A stretch of 64,000 bases of DNA, taken from assembly GCA_009760855.2 (NCBI GenBank), contig WPIO01000001.1:8409001-8473000 (forward strand), written 5' to 3'. Position numbers and translations under genes: made by a program. Positions 22,844-34,969 of this stretch are shown one piece after another (the stretch's first letter is position 1; every line of letters starts with the position of its first letter). Origin of the DNA: Cristatella mucedo (Eukaryota > Bryozoa > Phylactolaemata > Cristatellidae). The notes beneath the pieces are model-generated. The model was not told the DNA's origin, searched no databases, and saw only the letters and a list, made by a program, of their open reading frames with translations.

Positions 22844-23656
22844 TATATATATGAGCCCGACGGCGGTAACCCGGGTTACCGAATTTCCGCAAGTAGAACC
22901 GCTATTAATTTTTTATTTTGCGAATAGCTGCTCTATAAAAATATAGCCTTTCGAAATGCCTTTGACGTGATTCAGAGCAGCAGCTTTCAGAATCACGTCA
23001 AAGCAATCTGACGAACAATGTGCGCAAGAGCTCAACGAAAGGATGCACGCTGCGGTTGGCTATAGTGACGGTAGAAAAGATGGTATCAATGATGTTCTTA
23101 ACAACGCAATCGAACTGGCGTAAAAGTTCTTGGAAACATTTCCCGGAAACTTTATTGCCACCAGCTGGTCTGAACAGATTATGCAGGAGGTCTGGAATCG
23201 CGGCGCCAGAGCTCGCCTGGGTATTATCGCTGATAGTGAGGACAAAGATCCTGACAATATTGGCGCGCCGTTGGTGGTGGCGTCCGATATGGCGCAGACT
23301 CGTGGCAGAAAAAAAAGAACATCAGCACAGAAGGCTTCTCCGGGCGTGCAGATACGCTCTGCGGGAAAAGGCAACAGCGGTTGTCCCAAATCAGCCATCA
23401 ATCTTGAGCTATTTCACACACAAAATAGGCTCAATTCTCGCGACTGACCTCTGAATCCTTGCCCTAGATCTGGTCCCCCACTGAGCACTTTCGCAAAAAA
23501 AATCGTTTTCAAAATCGCTGTCTGTCTGCTGACGAATAGAACTCGACGGTCCCGGCATTTTTAGCCTATTTGCTTATAATTTAGACCAATATTCAGGTAG
23601 TTATCACAGTCCGCTCGCACCTGGATTACCATGGTATCCAGGTTACCGCCATCGGG

Positions 23657-23668
<12 letters not shown>
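22844..23668. mobile_element. inverted-repeat element of unknown family (probable DNA transposon)
   Basis: 28-bp terminal inverted repeats match at 27 of 28 positions: 22844-22871 and 23641-23668, sharing ATATGAGCCCGA, a C/T difference, then GGCGGTAACC. Both ends sit in TA runs, so the target duplication cannot be defined. A 16-bp perfect palindrome (GGTAACCCGGGTTACC) lies at 22865-22880. A 14-bp stem hairpin lies at 22960-23003. Internal ORFs (about 23010-23450) include a broken frame with HAAVGYSDGRKDG and another with KFLETFPGNF; I recognise no transposase. It is about 0.8 kb, likely non-autonomous or decayed. Confidence 0.65.

Positions 23669-23693
<25 letters not shown>
23658..23693. repeat. 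(TA)n microsatellite
   Basis: TA run abutting the right inverted repeat of the preceding element. Confidence 0.9.
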
Positions 23694-23695
<2 letters not shown>

Positions 23696-23849
23696 TAATA
23701 TATGTAAAATATACATGTGTATTATTATATTATATATATGCGCGTGTGTGTGTAAATATATAAAGTAGATCTGTTCTAATTAAAGCGAGAACGTCCGTCC
23801 GCCACGCATCAAGATGGCGACCACTACTTCCGGGAATGAATTGTAATAA

Positions 23850-24270
23850 AGATCCAATAATAATAATAATAATAATGCACTTGATAAAGCGTCCTCGGAG
23901 AACTCAATTTCTTTCTAGGCGCTTTACATTTGCTGCAAAGGGAAATGCAATGGAACGGTGAGTAATATCATGCTTGGTAAACAAACAACATGAATAACAT
24001 GGTTAGGGGTGACATACACAGGGTCAGTATGCAAATGTGGTTGGTGGCAGCATTCACAGTGTCAGCACGCATAAGCACATGAAGGACGAACTAACACAGG
24101 GACCCACTAAATGCTGTCCTAAATAGGTGTGTTTTTTAAGTTAAGTTTTTAAATGTGGTCAAGTCAGGGGACGTTCTGACGCAAGTCGGGAGGGAGCTCC
24201 ACGCTTTGGGAGCATACGAGCTAAAATCCAAGACTCAGCAAAACGAGTCCACAGGCAGTGAGCTTGAGTA
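23850..24270 (-). mobile_element. LINE family B 3' end
   Basis: An ATA run (23858-23875) is followed by AAAGCGTCCTCGGAGAACTC...GGCGCTTTACA and then about 300 bp of 3' UTR and ORF2 end. The same UTR words (ACACAGGGTCAGTATGCAAA, 'gacccactaaatgctg') occur at 14700, 34220 and 40670. Confidence 0.8.
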
Positions 24271-24384
24271 TATAATATGTATGTATATGCTAAGTATATA
24301 AGTACGGTTTATATATGTATATATACGCATACATAAAGTATATATTCATAAATACATTATATGTATATATATATATATAACTTA

Positions 24385-24445
24385 TTTGTATAACACCTTG
24401 AAGGAATCTAGTCTCTATCCTGGAGCTTTACAGACGCACGCAAAC
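24385..24445 (-). mobile_element. short diverged LINE/SINE tail
   Basis: A weak copy of the tail (TAACACCTTGAAGGAATCTAG...GGAGCTTTACAGACGC) with several mismatches in the stem, after a TA-rich stretch (24260-24380). Confidence 0.4.
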
Positions 24446-24992
24446 GCAACGCGATATACGTTCGGAGTATTTCTTGCAGGCGGCTATTAGTCCCGACCTG
24501 TCCTGTCTCCGGCCTCCTCCCGACCACCGCGCTCGGGCGGCCACGCGTAGCTACGATTTCGGGGCGCTATCCGGTCCCGCTGCAGCCGACTACTTCGCGT
24601 CGAGACTGAAGCTCGCGACAGTCGGGAGGTGGGGAGTCCGCGCCGGTGCACTTCAATAACCGCTGCGGTCGTGCTCGGCGGCAGCTGCTGCGACGTGCAC
24701 TGACAAGCCGCGAGCGCGGACGCCCGGCGGCGGCAGCCGCCGCCGTCGCCCAGCCCCCTAACGGTTGGACGCCAGCCAAGCGCCATACCTGCGAGTGAGA
24801 GAGCGCGCGCCCAGGCGACCGGGCGGCGGCGGCGACGGCGGCCCGCAGAGGCGGCGGCGGCGGCGTCCGGCATTTGTGCAGATTAGACGGCGGTGGCGTC
24901 GGGCTGGCTGCCGAGCCGCAAAGCTTTTAATTCGTCGCCGCCGTACTTCAAGCCGCCTAGCTCTAGCTGATGACGCTCCAACTCTGTCTCGC
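24446..24992. other. CpG-rich non-coding stretch
   Basis: Strongly GC- and CpG-rich, with CGG/GGC trinucleotide runs near 24730 and 24820-24870. ORFs on both strands are Arg/Ala/Pro-rich and overlap each other in several frames, as expected from composition. It could be a promoter island for an unseen gene. Confidence 0.35.
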
Positions 24993-24995
24993 TTC

Positions 24996-25073
<78 letters not shown>

Positions 25074-25127
25074 TCCCTCTCTCCCTCCCCCTCTCCCTCT
25101 CCCTCTCCCTCTCTCTCTCTCTCTCTC
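24993..25127. repeat. (CT)n microsatellite with CCCTCT variants
   Basis: About 135 bp of CT with CCCTCT interruptions near its end. Confidence 0.95.
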
Positions 25128-26143
25128 TGGTTGCGAGGGGTGCGGCTCGAAAGGGTCCGGCCGTCCTCGTGCAGCCCCGGCGACCGCATTTCGAAATTGG
25201 AGTCGCGACACTCGGGTCGCTGGGTCCGCATTTCGGAACGCCGCGAGCACACGGTCACGAATTGATCTGCACATGACCGCGAACGCTTGTCTTGATAGAG
25301 CGGCGGCAGTGAAACATAAACGCGCGGTTGCTGTTGCAACAACCCAGCGCCGTATTGATGAGCGTCTTGCAAGCTGCGTTCGCCGGTGCTGTACCTGCAT
25401 TGGCACCCCGTCAATTTGCGGCGACTCCATCTGCGTTTGTCCTAACGATAGCTCGACCTGGCCGCCGCCGTAGGACTCTCCTCACGTTCGAGACGCCAAA
25501 AGAGATCGTATTTTCCACAAGACATTCCCGTGCATTCGAATTTTCCCTACCAAAGTTAATGGAATAAACTTTCTGCGCTTGTTTCACGCGGATGCTTGAA
25601 AATCGCTAGAGTTGAACAATGCCGGTACACCAAGTACAAAGGCGGACAGCTAGCTCCACGCTTTAATGAATAATCTTTGCCACTGCAGCGTCCTATTATA
25701 AACTGACGGCAGCGGTGGCCTCCTCCGACGGTTTCTTGGACGCCTGAAAATTTTCTGACCACCAGGGAACCATCGGAATTCGAGCATTTGCGAATTTTCA
25801 GGCCGCGCCGATTGACCGCGGTGTAAAAAGAACTCGGCAACGCAGCCTCCGCCTGGAGCGAGCTTCGCTCGCGCGAGGCGCGCGCCCGGATTGAGTTAAT
25901 GGCTACTCGTCGGGCCTTGGCTCCGCCGAACCTTTAGAATTAAATTAGCGGCTTACTCTTTAGCTACCACCGAAGCAGAGAAAGCAGCGAAACTGAGGCA
26001 TCGGGAATCGGTACGTGCCTACGGCTGGTTTTTTGGCATCTTACTTCGCGAATTTACTGGAGCACACAAAGCCGGAGAACGTGAATCCTGACGACGGCCT
26101 CGTGAGGCAATCGCCTGACAATGTCGTAGAATGAGTGGCTCCG

Positions 26144-26146
<3 letters not shown>
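25128..26146. other. no recognisable gene
   Basis: Mixed GC content. ORFs in this span (for example 25328-25567 plus, 25556-25840 minus) have no recognised motif and no convincing splice context. Confidence 0.3.

Positions 26147-26175
<29 letters not shown>
26147..26175. repeat. (AG)n microsatellite
   Basis: 29 bp of AG. Confidence 0.9.
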
Positions 26176-26178
<3 letters not shown>

Positions 26179-29100
26179 TCGGTCGTCCGCCCTCGGCTGT
26201 GGAGGCGAATGGTGCGGCCCTCAGCAACGGAGCTCTAAGGCGTGAGAGATCTCGGCAGGTTACATAGAGGCGTCGTCGACGTTGCGACACAGGGGGCGAG
26301 TACGCACGCGCGTCACCTGAAATGCGGCAGCGACGAGGCGTGCTGAGCGCTGACTAATGTAGTATTGTTCTGACTGGCGGACCCATACGAATACTGATTC
26401 GTTAGCTAGTCGATTCAATAGCTTCGTTTCCATAGCGGCAGGAGCCAAGCGACTCTCCTGTCGTTCCTCTTGCAGCAGTCATTATAGAGTCGCCTTCTGC
26501 CGCAGGATGATAGGCAGGACCTAGGACCGGAAGGACGACGTTGAGGAAGTGCAGGCAGCTTAGCTAGTGCTCGGCGAATAGCCAGCTAGAGAAAGGGTCA
26601 GCACTGGCCTTCGGCCGTAAAGTAACTGAGCAAAGTTATAGCTTTACCAATGACACTTTAAAATCTAGGAATAAAAAAATGCATTTGGGTCTGCATAATA
26701 AAATAAAATATTGAGATAGATTAGAGGATTAAAAGAGGAACTAGCCATGCCATGAGCTATTTCCGCTACAACCTGCCAGACGTCAGCAATTACCAACCAT
26801 TAACAATCCAACGGTGGCAAGATAGTTAATTACCAATAGAAGTACGCTCTATTTACACAGGTTCTCTACTAATAAAATATTGAACGCCGATCTATACCTT
26901 GTTCGCGATGCTCTATGCATCGCTCTCCAGTTGCTGCAGCAATTACTTCGACGTCCTTGCCTTTGGGACGGTATTTCGGCTGCTTCGCGAACTCATTGGC
27001 ACCGACGACATTTTGATGTAGAAAACCGGGTGGGCAACGGCGAGTCGCCAATCTTTATATAAGATATAACTGCGTGTGACCATCTTTGATTTTTTACAAA
27101 TGGCTAATAACTAGCCTATAGGCAAACAGCAAGAGCTTTGAACCAGTACTAGCATGGGAAGCCGGCTCAGCTAGCCTGGCTTGCAAGCCTGCAGACGTAG
27201 TTGATGGCTGCTTTGCAAGTTAACGCGGTGAGTCTTGCTTCCTTTCTGCTTCCTTCCTGCTTCTCTTCCTGCGTGAGTCTTTGGCGTATACGTAACAAAT
27301 ACTGGAGCGGTCAGTGACTTTGTGAAGACGCAACGAAGACTCCGATGCTAAACGTGGTTCAACTTTTTTTTTGGCACACACTTAGCCAAGACGAAGCAAA
27401 CGACTAATTATAGGCACCATCAAAGGCACGCCTCATTCATCGCTTTAAAAACCATAGCGGACTACTCGACCGGAGAAATTAAAATTCACCGGAGTGTGCG
27501 CCTTGGAGGACTATTTCCTACCTCCCTAACATAAGCTATTTTCCCGCGATCACTCTGTGGGCTAAGCAAGTAGAAAGCAAGACTTAGAGGAAGACTGGCA
27601 GTCTACACTTCCTGCAAGATGAGAGGCCGGAGTAGGGCAGAAGTATAACACTAACAGGCCAAAAGAAACACTCACTGTGTAAACGCGGCTTAAGTCTATT
27701 TAAAGTCTCTCGTGAACTGTTTCCTCTCTGACTGTTCAGAACCTTCTCCTCCATCCTCTGCCTAAGTGGATTTTATTTCTCTCCTTCGCCCGTATCGCGT
27801 CAATATAGTCGAGTGACTTACGTTGGCATATTTCTACCCGCTCTCTCCAATTGGTACACTGATATCGACTGACTGATGTCACACCAAGCAATGTCAGAGT
27901 AAGGCGTATTCTGAAAATTGTGCCAATTAAATTTTAAAAAATTACTTCTTTCCGCAAGTCTTGTAGCCGCCGAGTGCCGTAGATCAGTAGGCGCCTGGCT
28001 GGATTAATTGGGACGGTTTTCATTCATACGATCGCATGCACGAGCCAAGGATCGTAAGTAAACCTATTTTTGAGGAGCAGATCGGATTCCTACACTGCCC
28101 GAAGTCGTAACGATAATACGACCGTGCCTAAACACCCTACGAACAATATCACACCCGGTGTGGCTCACTTAATCAGAGATATTAAAAAAAACTTTCATAC
28201 TCACTTGCGGTAGTAGGAACCAACGTCCACCTTATAATGGTTGTGCTTGTCTTCTTAAAGTTGACTCCGAGGTTAAAACTATTTGATCCCAGCGCAGGCA
28301 GGCCGAAACTGCTATCTCTACATGTAAAGCATATCCTCCGCATTGCAAAAAAAGAAACTTGTAAGAAATAAAAATTGGTGTGTAATAAATACGTTCTGCG
28401 GTGAGGAGTAAGGATGAAAAGTAATAATATTGATCAACAGTGTTTACGATTTAATTGAGGCTATTCACTGGGGCACTGTGAGCGGCTAACGTAAGTCGGA
28501 AATGCGTTTTTCAGGTCGCCGCTTACATTTCACCCAGCTAAACGTTTTTTCTGAAGGATTGAGACACCCAGTTTGAATCCATTGACGCGTCATTAAAAAC
28601 GTGATAGTCGTCTATGTCGGAAGAATTCGACTTGTTGTTGTTGAATTCGAGTTGTTGATGAAATTTTTCTATATATCTGTTGCGATATAAAAATCCACTC
28701 TTTTGGTTCGCGCCATTTGTTTTAACATGTATACAATGATTTGGAACAAATATTAAATACTCTATAAACCATGAACTTGCGTGCTAATAATTATAAAATA
28801 GCATTGTTGTGCCCTAAGAAAATATCGAATCTTTCTTTGTAACTCCCATGAGCTGAAAAGGTGTGTATTAATAGAATAGTGAGCAGCCATATCGTGCATG
28901 ATTGAAACACCAAATTCCTCTTACAAAACCGTGGACACCAAGCGTATTGTATTTAGAAAAGCTTTAGCTTCGTTTGAGTCGCGTCGCCTCATATTTTAGC
29001 TGCCCATACACCTCATGCAGGAGTAGATACTGCCAACCCTGCCGGAAAACGCATTGTAAGTTGTTGCCGTTAAGTCATAGAATGAGATACTCTTGGTGAG

Positions 29101-29934
29101 AATATTCAACCGTATGACTAGAATGCAAACCTGCAACGCAGCCCTTTCCATCCGCTGGCAGCAGTCGTTCTCTGTACGGTCATCCACATCTCGCTTCGAC
29201 TTTCGCGGCTTCACTGTATCACGGTTTTTTCAAATAGCTTCATCAAAAAGTTGCTTGAAATTGTGCAAATGATTCAGCACGCGCTCGGTTGTCTGAGTCA
29301 ATTATACACCCCTGCATCACAATTAAACTTAAAATTTCTGTACGTTGGTCTATGTATTGTAATGTATCTCCGTCAGTAACTCCACAAAGTCATAAAGACC
29401 ATGTGGGTGTTACGCAGGAGAGTTTTGTATAGCGCACTCACAGCCTAAGCGGCTTTCGGTACGCATTCGGTAGCCAACAGACTTCGTCTCACGCAAAAAA
29501 GAGAAAGTGGGAAGCATAGCAGAGTCAGGAGAGCAGTTGAGGTAGTGAGCAGCATAGAAGTAGCAGTTCAGGACCGCTAAAAAAGATGTGCCATAGTCGG
29601 CAGTTGGAGAGTAGTTGTCGTTGCGTATTCAAGCACCCCCACAAATCCTTCATGGTCAGGTGCAGCCTCATTGAGAGCAGTAACCTTGCTCTTCTTTGCC
29701 GTGCAGTACACATCTTTATCATCATCGAACAAATTGCACTATTTTCATAAGTTAGTGGTTGTGTGTAAAAACTGCGTGTGTGTAATTAAATTTACACTAA
29801 TTATAATATGATATTTGTAACGTCTAATACGTCTTATTATCCCTTACTTTGTCTAATATATTGGATAACATGGGTGTAACGGTGACTAAAAGGGTGATAT
29901 GTCATGTCAAGAGGGCTTTAGTAGTTTTAAAACC
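26176..29934. other. 3.8-kb stretch without recognised feature
   Basis: AT content rises after 26600. No ORF longer than about 75 codons shows a known motif. Short repeats ('gttgttgttgaattcgagttgttg', about 28630) are the only visible structure. It could be intergenic or intronic. Confidence 0.35.
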
Positions 29935-30077
29935 AAATTAGAGGGTCGTGAACAGGTTTTCTATGCTCTAGTTACGAAAATATTTTATTTATAAATAAAG
30001 AATCGTACTTCGCGGAAATTCACCTATCGCGGCAGAGTCTGGAACCGATTAACCACGATAAATGAGGGACGACTGCA
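29935..30077 (-). mobile_element. Tigger/pogo-type terminal fragment
   Basis: Read on the minus strand, it starts CAGTCGTCCCTCATTTATCG, continues with TTAATCGGTTCCAGACTC, GCGATAGGTGAATTTCCGCG and AAGTACGATTC, then enters an ATTTATAA-rich part. This closely resembles the known subterminal sequence of Tigger/pogo elements. The opposite end was not found, so it is a solo terminus. Confidence 0.7.
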
Positions 30078-30209
30078 TTGACAACGGCGAAATGATTATC
30101 TTTGTCAATGGATTTTCTGTAGTTGGCTGCAATCATTTAGCCATTTTATCACTTGAAGTCTCTTGCTCTCCTCTCCTTCACTCTCCTACTTTTCTAGATA
30201 AAAAAATAT

Positions 30210-30343
30210 AATTAATTTGTATAAGTAATTTGCGCCCCAAGAGAACTTAACCTCTATTCAGGCGATTCACATATGCCTGTGGGTTCGAACCCACGACCTC
30301 AGCCAGACCTCGGTCAGGGCATGCACCTTAACCACTGGACCAA
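30210..30343 (-). mobile_element. SINE family 2: tRNA-like head with a LINE-like tail
   Basis: On the minus strand a tRNA-like head starts TGGTCCAGTGGTTAAGGTGC (A-box-like) and has GGTTCGAACCC (B box) near 30290. It is followed by GCCTGAATAGAGG, AAGTTCTCTTGG and GGCGC, then an ATAC-containing AT tail. The tail corresponds to the LINE family B 3' hairpin tail. A related copy is at 55640-55803. Confidence 0.72.
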
Positions 30344-30560
30344 TCTCTCTGTCTCTGTCTCTCTGTCTCTGTCTCTGTCTCTCTGTCTCTATCTCTCTGT
30401 CTCTGTCTCTCTGTCTCTGTCTCTCCGTCTCCGTCTCCGTCTCCGTCTCCGTCTCCGTCTCCGTCTCCGTCTCCGTCTCCGTCTCCGTCTCCGTCTCCGT
30501 CTCCGTCTCCGTCTCCGTCTCCGTCTCCGTCTCCGTCTCTGTCTCTGTCTCTGTCTCTCT
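30344..30560. repeat. (CTCTGT)n/(CCGTCT)n hexamer array
   Basis: Hexanucleotide array of about 217 bp. The centre (30425-30537) is a nearly perfect CCGTCT run, flanked on both sides by the CTGTCT variant. The long Arg-Leu and Thr-Glu ORFs across it are artefacts. Confidence 0.95.
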
Positions 30561-31880
30561 TTGTCTATAGGCAGTCCCTACCCAGGAGGCTACAGAGATG
30601 TACATTGAGACGGGGTTAAGTTCGCAGGCCTGCCGCCGGAAAAGTTTCCTGCAGGGCTTGGCTTCAGTCTCAACGAATGGATTAATGGCTCATTTATCTT
30701 TATACAGTGTCTAAAAACTTCTGCCCTGCGCTCTGTCGCTGGAGCTAGTAAGATTTTCTCAAGATGGGGTAAAAACAAATCTAGATGGGTTGAAAAGCCC
30801 GCCGTACCCTTACCGATGCTCCGTTTGTGCACGGAATCTTAGCGCGCTTCAAGAAAATAATGCATTTTCTTTTTAAGCGAAGATAACGAGATTTGGTGGA
30901 GGAGAGGCTGACGAGCCAACTAGGCGATGCAGGCGTTGACGCAGAGCTGCAGGATCTAACGCAAGCCGCCGCCGCCTCTCCCCCCCCCGCAGGCCAAGAA
31001 GGATGCCAAAACGATCTTTCGTGCGGCTTCTATTCAATGCTCTGATTATAAGACACTTTATTAGGTTGACGGTCCGATTAAAGAATTGCTTGAACGTTTT
31101 TTATAAAGTCGTCTCTGAGGGCTCCTTAACAGACAACTACCGGTACCAAACTTCGCAAGTCGTCCCAAGGATGTTAGCATAAGGCCGGGTTTTTGCTCAT
31201 TGCTCCAGCAGGAGATCGAAGGGAGGCCAAATAAGTAGTCCACTTACTGAGTTTGTAGACGCCCAGCCCGCTCCCTTACAAAAGCGGCACACACCACGTG
31301 GGGTGAGACCACGATTGCTGGAAGGGAGGCCAGGCTTAAGACTTAAGTAAATGTAACTACTAAATGAAAAACTATCCACATGGCGAATCTAAAGGCTTTT
31401 TGGCGCCGCGGTTTCTACGCGGTTCTTTGGAAGTGGCCGGGCTTTTTATTTACTTATGGTTATCAAGTCTGCTAGGGTGGTGCACCTTTGGGGCAAACGT
31501 TCGGCGACAGCTTCCAGAGTCACTATAACTCTTTAAGGGAATAAATTGTTGGCATTGGTAAATATTTAGTTCTTTCCGGCAGAGTTGACGCAGCAGCCTC
31601 CCAAGCTGCTCACCTTGGGCTCGCGCCTTGGCCTCGGGCTCACTCTAAATAGGCGGACGAATTTATTTTCATTGAATCGAAAGCGGTTTCCGGTCGTCGG
31701 TACGCCACCGGCAAAAGGCTGAAAGGTTTCCAAAACAAACTTAATACGAGCTCATCTAGCAGCCAAAACAACAATACGAGCCTGTAAAATAACTGCAAGA
31801 TTAAAAAAGAAATCGCTGCAGAAAGCTTTCAGCGGGGCTCCAGCCATGGCGTTCTGAGCAGATTTCGTAGGACTGTCCTC
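30561..31880. other. no recognisable gene
   Basis: Several short ORFs on the minus strand (30590-30832, 31061-31379) have no family motif. Nothing else was supported. Confidence 0.3.
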
Positions 31881-33020
31881 GACCTTGTACTGCGCCCCTC
31901 ACAGGCCAGCTCCCCCTACCGGAATCATTGCTACGCCGTGCCCGTTACGCAAACTGTGCCCCCCTCCCCTCCCCCCAGCGAGACGGACCGGGCGACGGCG
32001 GCGGCGACGCCACCCGATCCGTCGTCACCGCTCCATCTGCTGCGGCTCCGAAGCGATGCGAAAGCTCGCCATCGTGCGACTAACTGCGGGCTCGCACGAC
32101 TGCCTGCGCGGCCGAGACTGCGCTCGTCTCTAGCCGCCATCCAAACGTCACCGACCGCGACGGGTTTGCTTCGCCCTCCGAAAACGGTCGTCGCCACCGT
32201 CGCCCACAGCTTCCGTATCGAGCCGGCTACGGCTCTGGCAATGGGCTGCTGCGCCTGCGCGAGCCCGGCGAGAGTGAGTCGGAGGCCCGGCGAGCCGAGT
32301 AAGCCGCGCGTGAGCCCACCTACGGCCGTCGCCGGCCGCTCCCTGGCTATGTTTAACGCACGGCGCCGAGCGCGACGCAAAGATTGCGTCGCGCTCGTCA
32401 GCTGACCGCGTGACTCGCGCGCACAGCTGACGCACGCTCGCTCGCTCGCGCTCGCACGACGGGCGGACTGTCCCTCCGGCCGATTGTGACGTAAATGAGC
32501 CAGCGCCAGCAACGGTTCGCGTCAGAACCCGTAACCGGGGGGCAACCGTCCAACCGCCCCGCCCCCGAACGCGATGGCTCAGCCGACTGGTGAGCGCGCC
32601 GCCGCCGGCGCGTCCTCCTGACTCCTCGAGCGACCCGCACGACCGCTCTGCGACTGCGGTCGGCTTTTGCAGTCGCAGAGCAACCGGCGAGCGGTTCGCC
32701 GTCGCGCTCCGCCAGCCACCCTCGGGGCGCGCGGGGGCGCACCCGATAGCTCCTCTCGCGGCTGCGCCCCAGAGCCGAGCGCCGAGCGCAGCCTCGCTGC
32801 TTCCGTCGCAGGGGCCGCCGCTCGTTCAAAGATGCGACCGCCGGCGACGAGGCGACTCTCCGTCCGTCGGCGTCGCTGCACTCGGAGCCGCTTTCGGCGG
32901 CCTGAACTCGGGCGCCGCAGCGGACTGGAAGCGTCAGAAGCCAGCGAGATCCACCGGCGATCGCTTGCTTCGACCATTCACGACACGACCGATATGCCCC
33001 CGGAGGGGGGGCGAGAGAAC
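31881..33020. other. CpG-rich island, no gene identified
   Basis: Very high CpG density. ORFs open in several frames at once on both strands, Arg/Ala/Ser-rich and without domains. Direct words such as 'gctcgctcgc' are compositional. It may be a promoter or first-exon region of an undetected gene. Confidence 0.4.
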
Positions 33021-33023
33021 TTA

Positions 33024-33024
33024 G

Positions 33025-33055
<31 letters not shown>

Positions 33056-33118
33056 AGAACTTAGAGAACTCCATACTAAGAACTTAGTAGTTAGTTAGTA
33101 AGTTAGTTAGAGAACTTA
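33024..33118. repeat. (TTAG)n short tandem repeat with duplicated flank
   Basis: A GTTA/TTAG run (about 33024-33055) is followed by 'gagaacttagagaactccatact'. A second, shorter TTAG run and the same flank follow (to about 33130). It is not a perfect telomeric TTAGG or TTAGGG array. Confidence 0.85.
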
Positions 33119-33130
33119 AAGAACTCCATA

Positions 33131-34060
33131 CTCCATTCTGGACCCAGGCATGCGCAACTCGAATCACGACGGCGCAGCAGCGGCACGGTGACCTCCCTCT
33201 GAAGTCGCAGAGGGGCCGAACTTCGACCTCGCTCTTGGCTGCCAGCTATAAGAGTCGGAAGGCGCTCGCCGAGCTGCATGAGCGTCGCACGACTGGCCGG
33301 CCGCCTGAGATGAGACGCGGGAACGAGGCTAGGCCGCGGCCGTAGGTCCTCCGCGCCGCTGCACCACTCCGCGAAACCTGCGCCAACCATCGCCGGTCGG
33401 GCGTCCGTGTGAGGCACTCGGGGCAAGACAGCCACCCGACGGGGTGATTAAAAAATGTCTCCACCTGTCGGCAGAGTCGTCGCGCACGAGTCTGAGGGCG
33501 CAAATAGCCCGCTGAAGTGCGACCACCTTGCGCGCCTCGGCTTGGCGACAGGGGCCTCGGACGAGCCTCGGCCCATCCCGGCCAGCCCGCCGCGGCCTGT
33601 GCGCCTAAGCTGCCTACTAATGTACCTACCGAAGAGAAATTCCGAGAGCCTAAGCTCCGTGCTTAGCAACGGTGCTCGACTCAAACAGATCGCCGCAGAG
33701 AGCGCGAGCCGCTCGTTGACTAGAAGAGCAGCCAATTCGCCGGCGCCATTGAGATCGGCTCGCGCTCCGCTATGAAGGTCAGCCAGGTCCGCTTCCTTGC
33801 CCGAATACGGAACGGCGCTTGAATTTGCTGCATTAAAACCGAGCATTGAAAATCTTGAGTAGCCGTTCCTCAAGCGCATGTCAAAAGGGAAGCTCTTGGG
33901 AAACGTCGGTCGCGAACGCCGCAAAGGCCACATCTGACCAATTATCAAGTCGCGGCATAGACTCTCCATCGAAAGGCCTATCCACTTCGAGGTTCTGTTA
34001 CTAACTTGCAAGCCCCTTCGTTCTTTTGCTACGACCTACAAATCTGAAGTACTTTCACTG
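33131..34060. other. GC-rich, no gene identified
   Basis: ORFs of 100-187 codons are present on both strands but overlap one another and lack domains or a clear splice context. One minus-strand frame (34011-33448) is the longest. I could not assign it. Confidence 0.3.
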
Positions 34061-34262
34061 TAATAATAATAATAATAATTTACTTGATAAAGCGCCCTCA
34101 GAGAACTTAATCTCTCTCTAGGCGCTTTACATTTGCTGTAAAGTGAAATGCAATTGAATGGTAAGTAAAATCATGCTTGAAAAAACAAACGAAATGAATA
34201 ATATGGTTAGGGGTGACATGCACAGGGTCAGCATGCAAATGTGGTTAGTGGCAGCAGTCGTA
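34061..34262 (-). mobile_element. LINE family B 3' end
   Basis: An ATA run is followed by AAAGCGCCCTCAGAGAACTT...AGGCGCTTTACA and about 120 bp of the shared 3' UTR (ACATGCACAGGGTCAGCATG). Confidence 0.85.
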
Positions 34263-34969
34263 GTCGTCTTATGGCGCTGCCGCGGATTTGTAGACTATTG
34301 AGTTTATGGTTTATTGAGGATTATATTTGTATGATTTTATGTTTTGATTGAGGGTGAGTTACGGCCTACGGATAAGGGGCAGTGAGAATGCGGGCGCAGG
34401 AGAGGACGGTCACGTGAGCCATCGCGCTGCGAGCCCAAATACACAGTTGTTCTTGGACGTTCGGTGTTTCCGTGCCGTCGCCTGCTTGCTATCCGGGCGT
34501 AAAATTACACTATTTAAGTTTCGTGTCGTGCTGCCCGCCCTCCTGACTCAAGCCGTGTAGCTGTGCTTTTAAGCAACCTTAAATACTAAGCAGACCGTCA
34601 GTAACGGGCCAGGGGGGCTATTATCCCCTATGGACAGAGGAATGTACCTATATCCTGGAGAAATTTTCCCCCGGTCCAAGGGGCAGGAGCAGTGTGAAGA
34701 CGCGAAAAGGATGAGTCAAAAACTTTCAATTTTTTTTCTATTTTTGCAGACGAAGTCGCTCCGCTAGTTGGGGAACGCGGAGCTATGACAGGCTGAATTC
34801 GGGCGACGCACGGACCGGGTGCGCCCGCGAAGCCAGCTTTTAAAAGCACTGGAGCTGGCAAAAAGAAGCCACTTTTTACTGGAGACTGGCGGAACCCTCC
34901 CCCCTTATGGAGTGCCCTGTGCGAGGTACAAACGAGAGAGAGACAGAGAGAGTACGGCCAGCGGCGGCT
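34263..34969. other. no recognisable gene
   Basis: A 70-codon plus ORF at 34348-34560 has no motif. A CACGTG E-box is present near 34410. Nothing else was supported. Confidence 0.3.

Noticed and set aside
24765-25473. ORFs of 155-218 codons on both strands
   Set aside because: They cross a (CT)n tract and GC-rich DNA; open in many frames at once and without domains.
30267-30608. 111-112 aa ORFs on both strands (Leu-Arg and Thr-Glu repeats)
   Set aside because: Pure translation of a hexanucleotide array; no flanking coding character.
33024-33118. interstitial telomeric repeat
   Set aside because: The unit is TTAG, not TTAGG, TTAGGG or TTAGGC, and the run is short.
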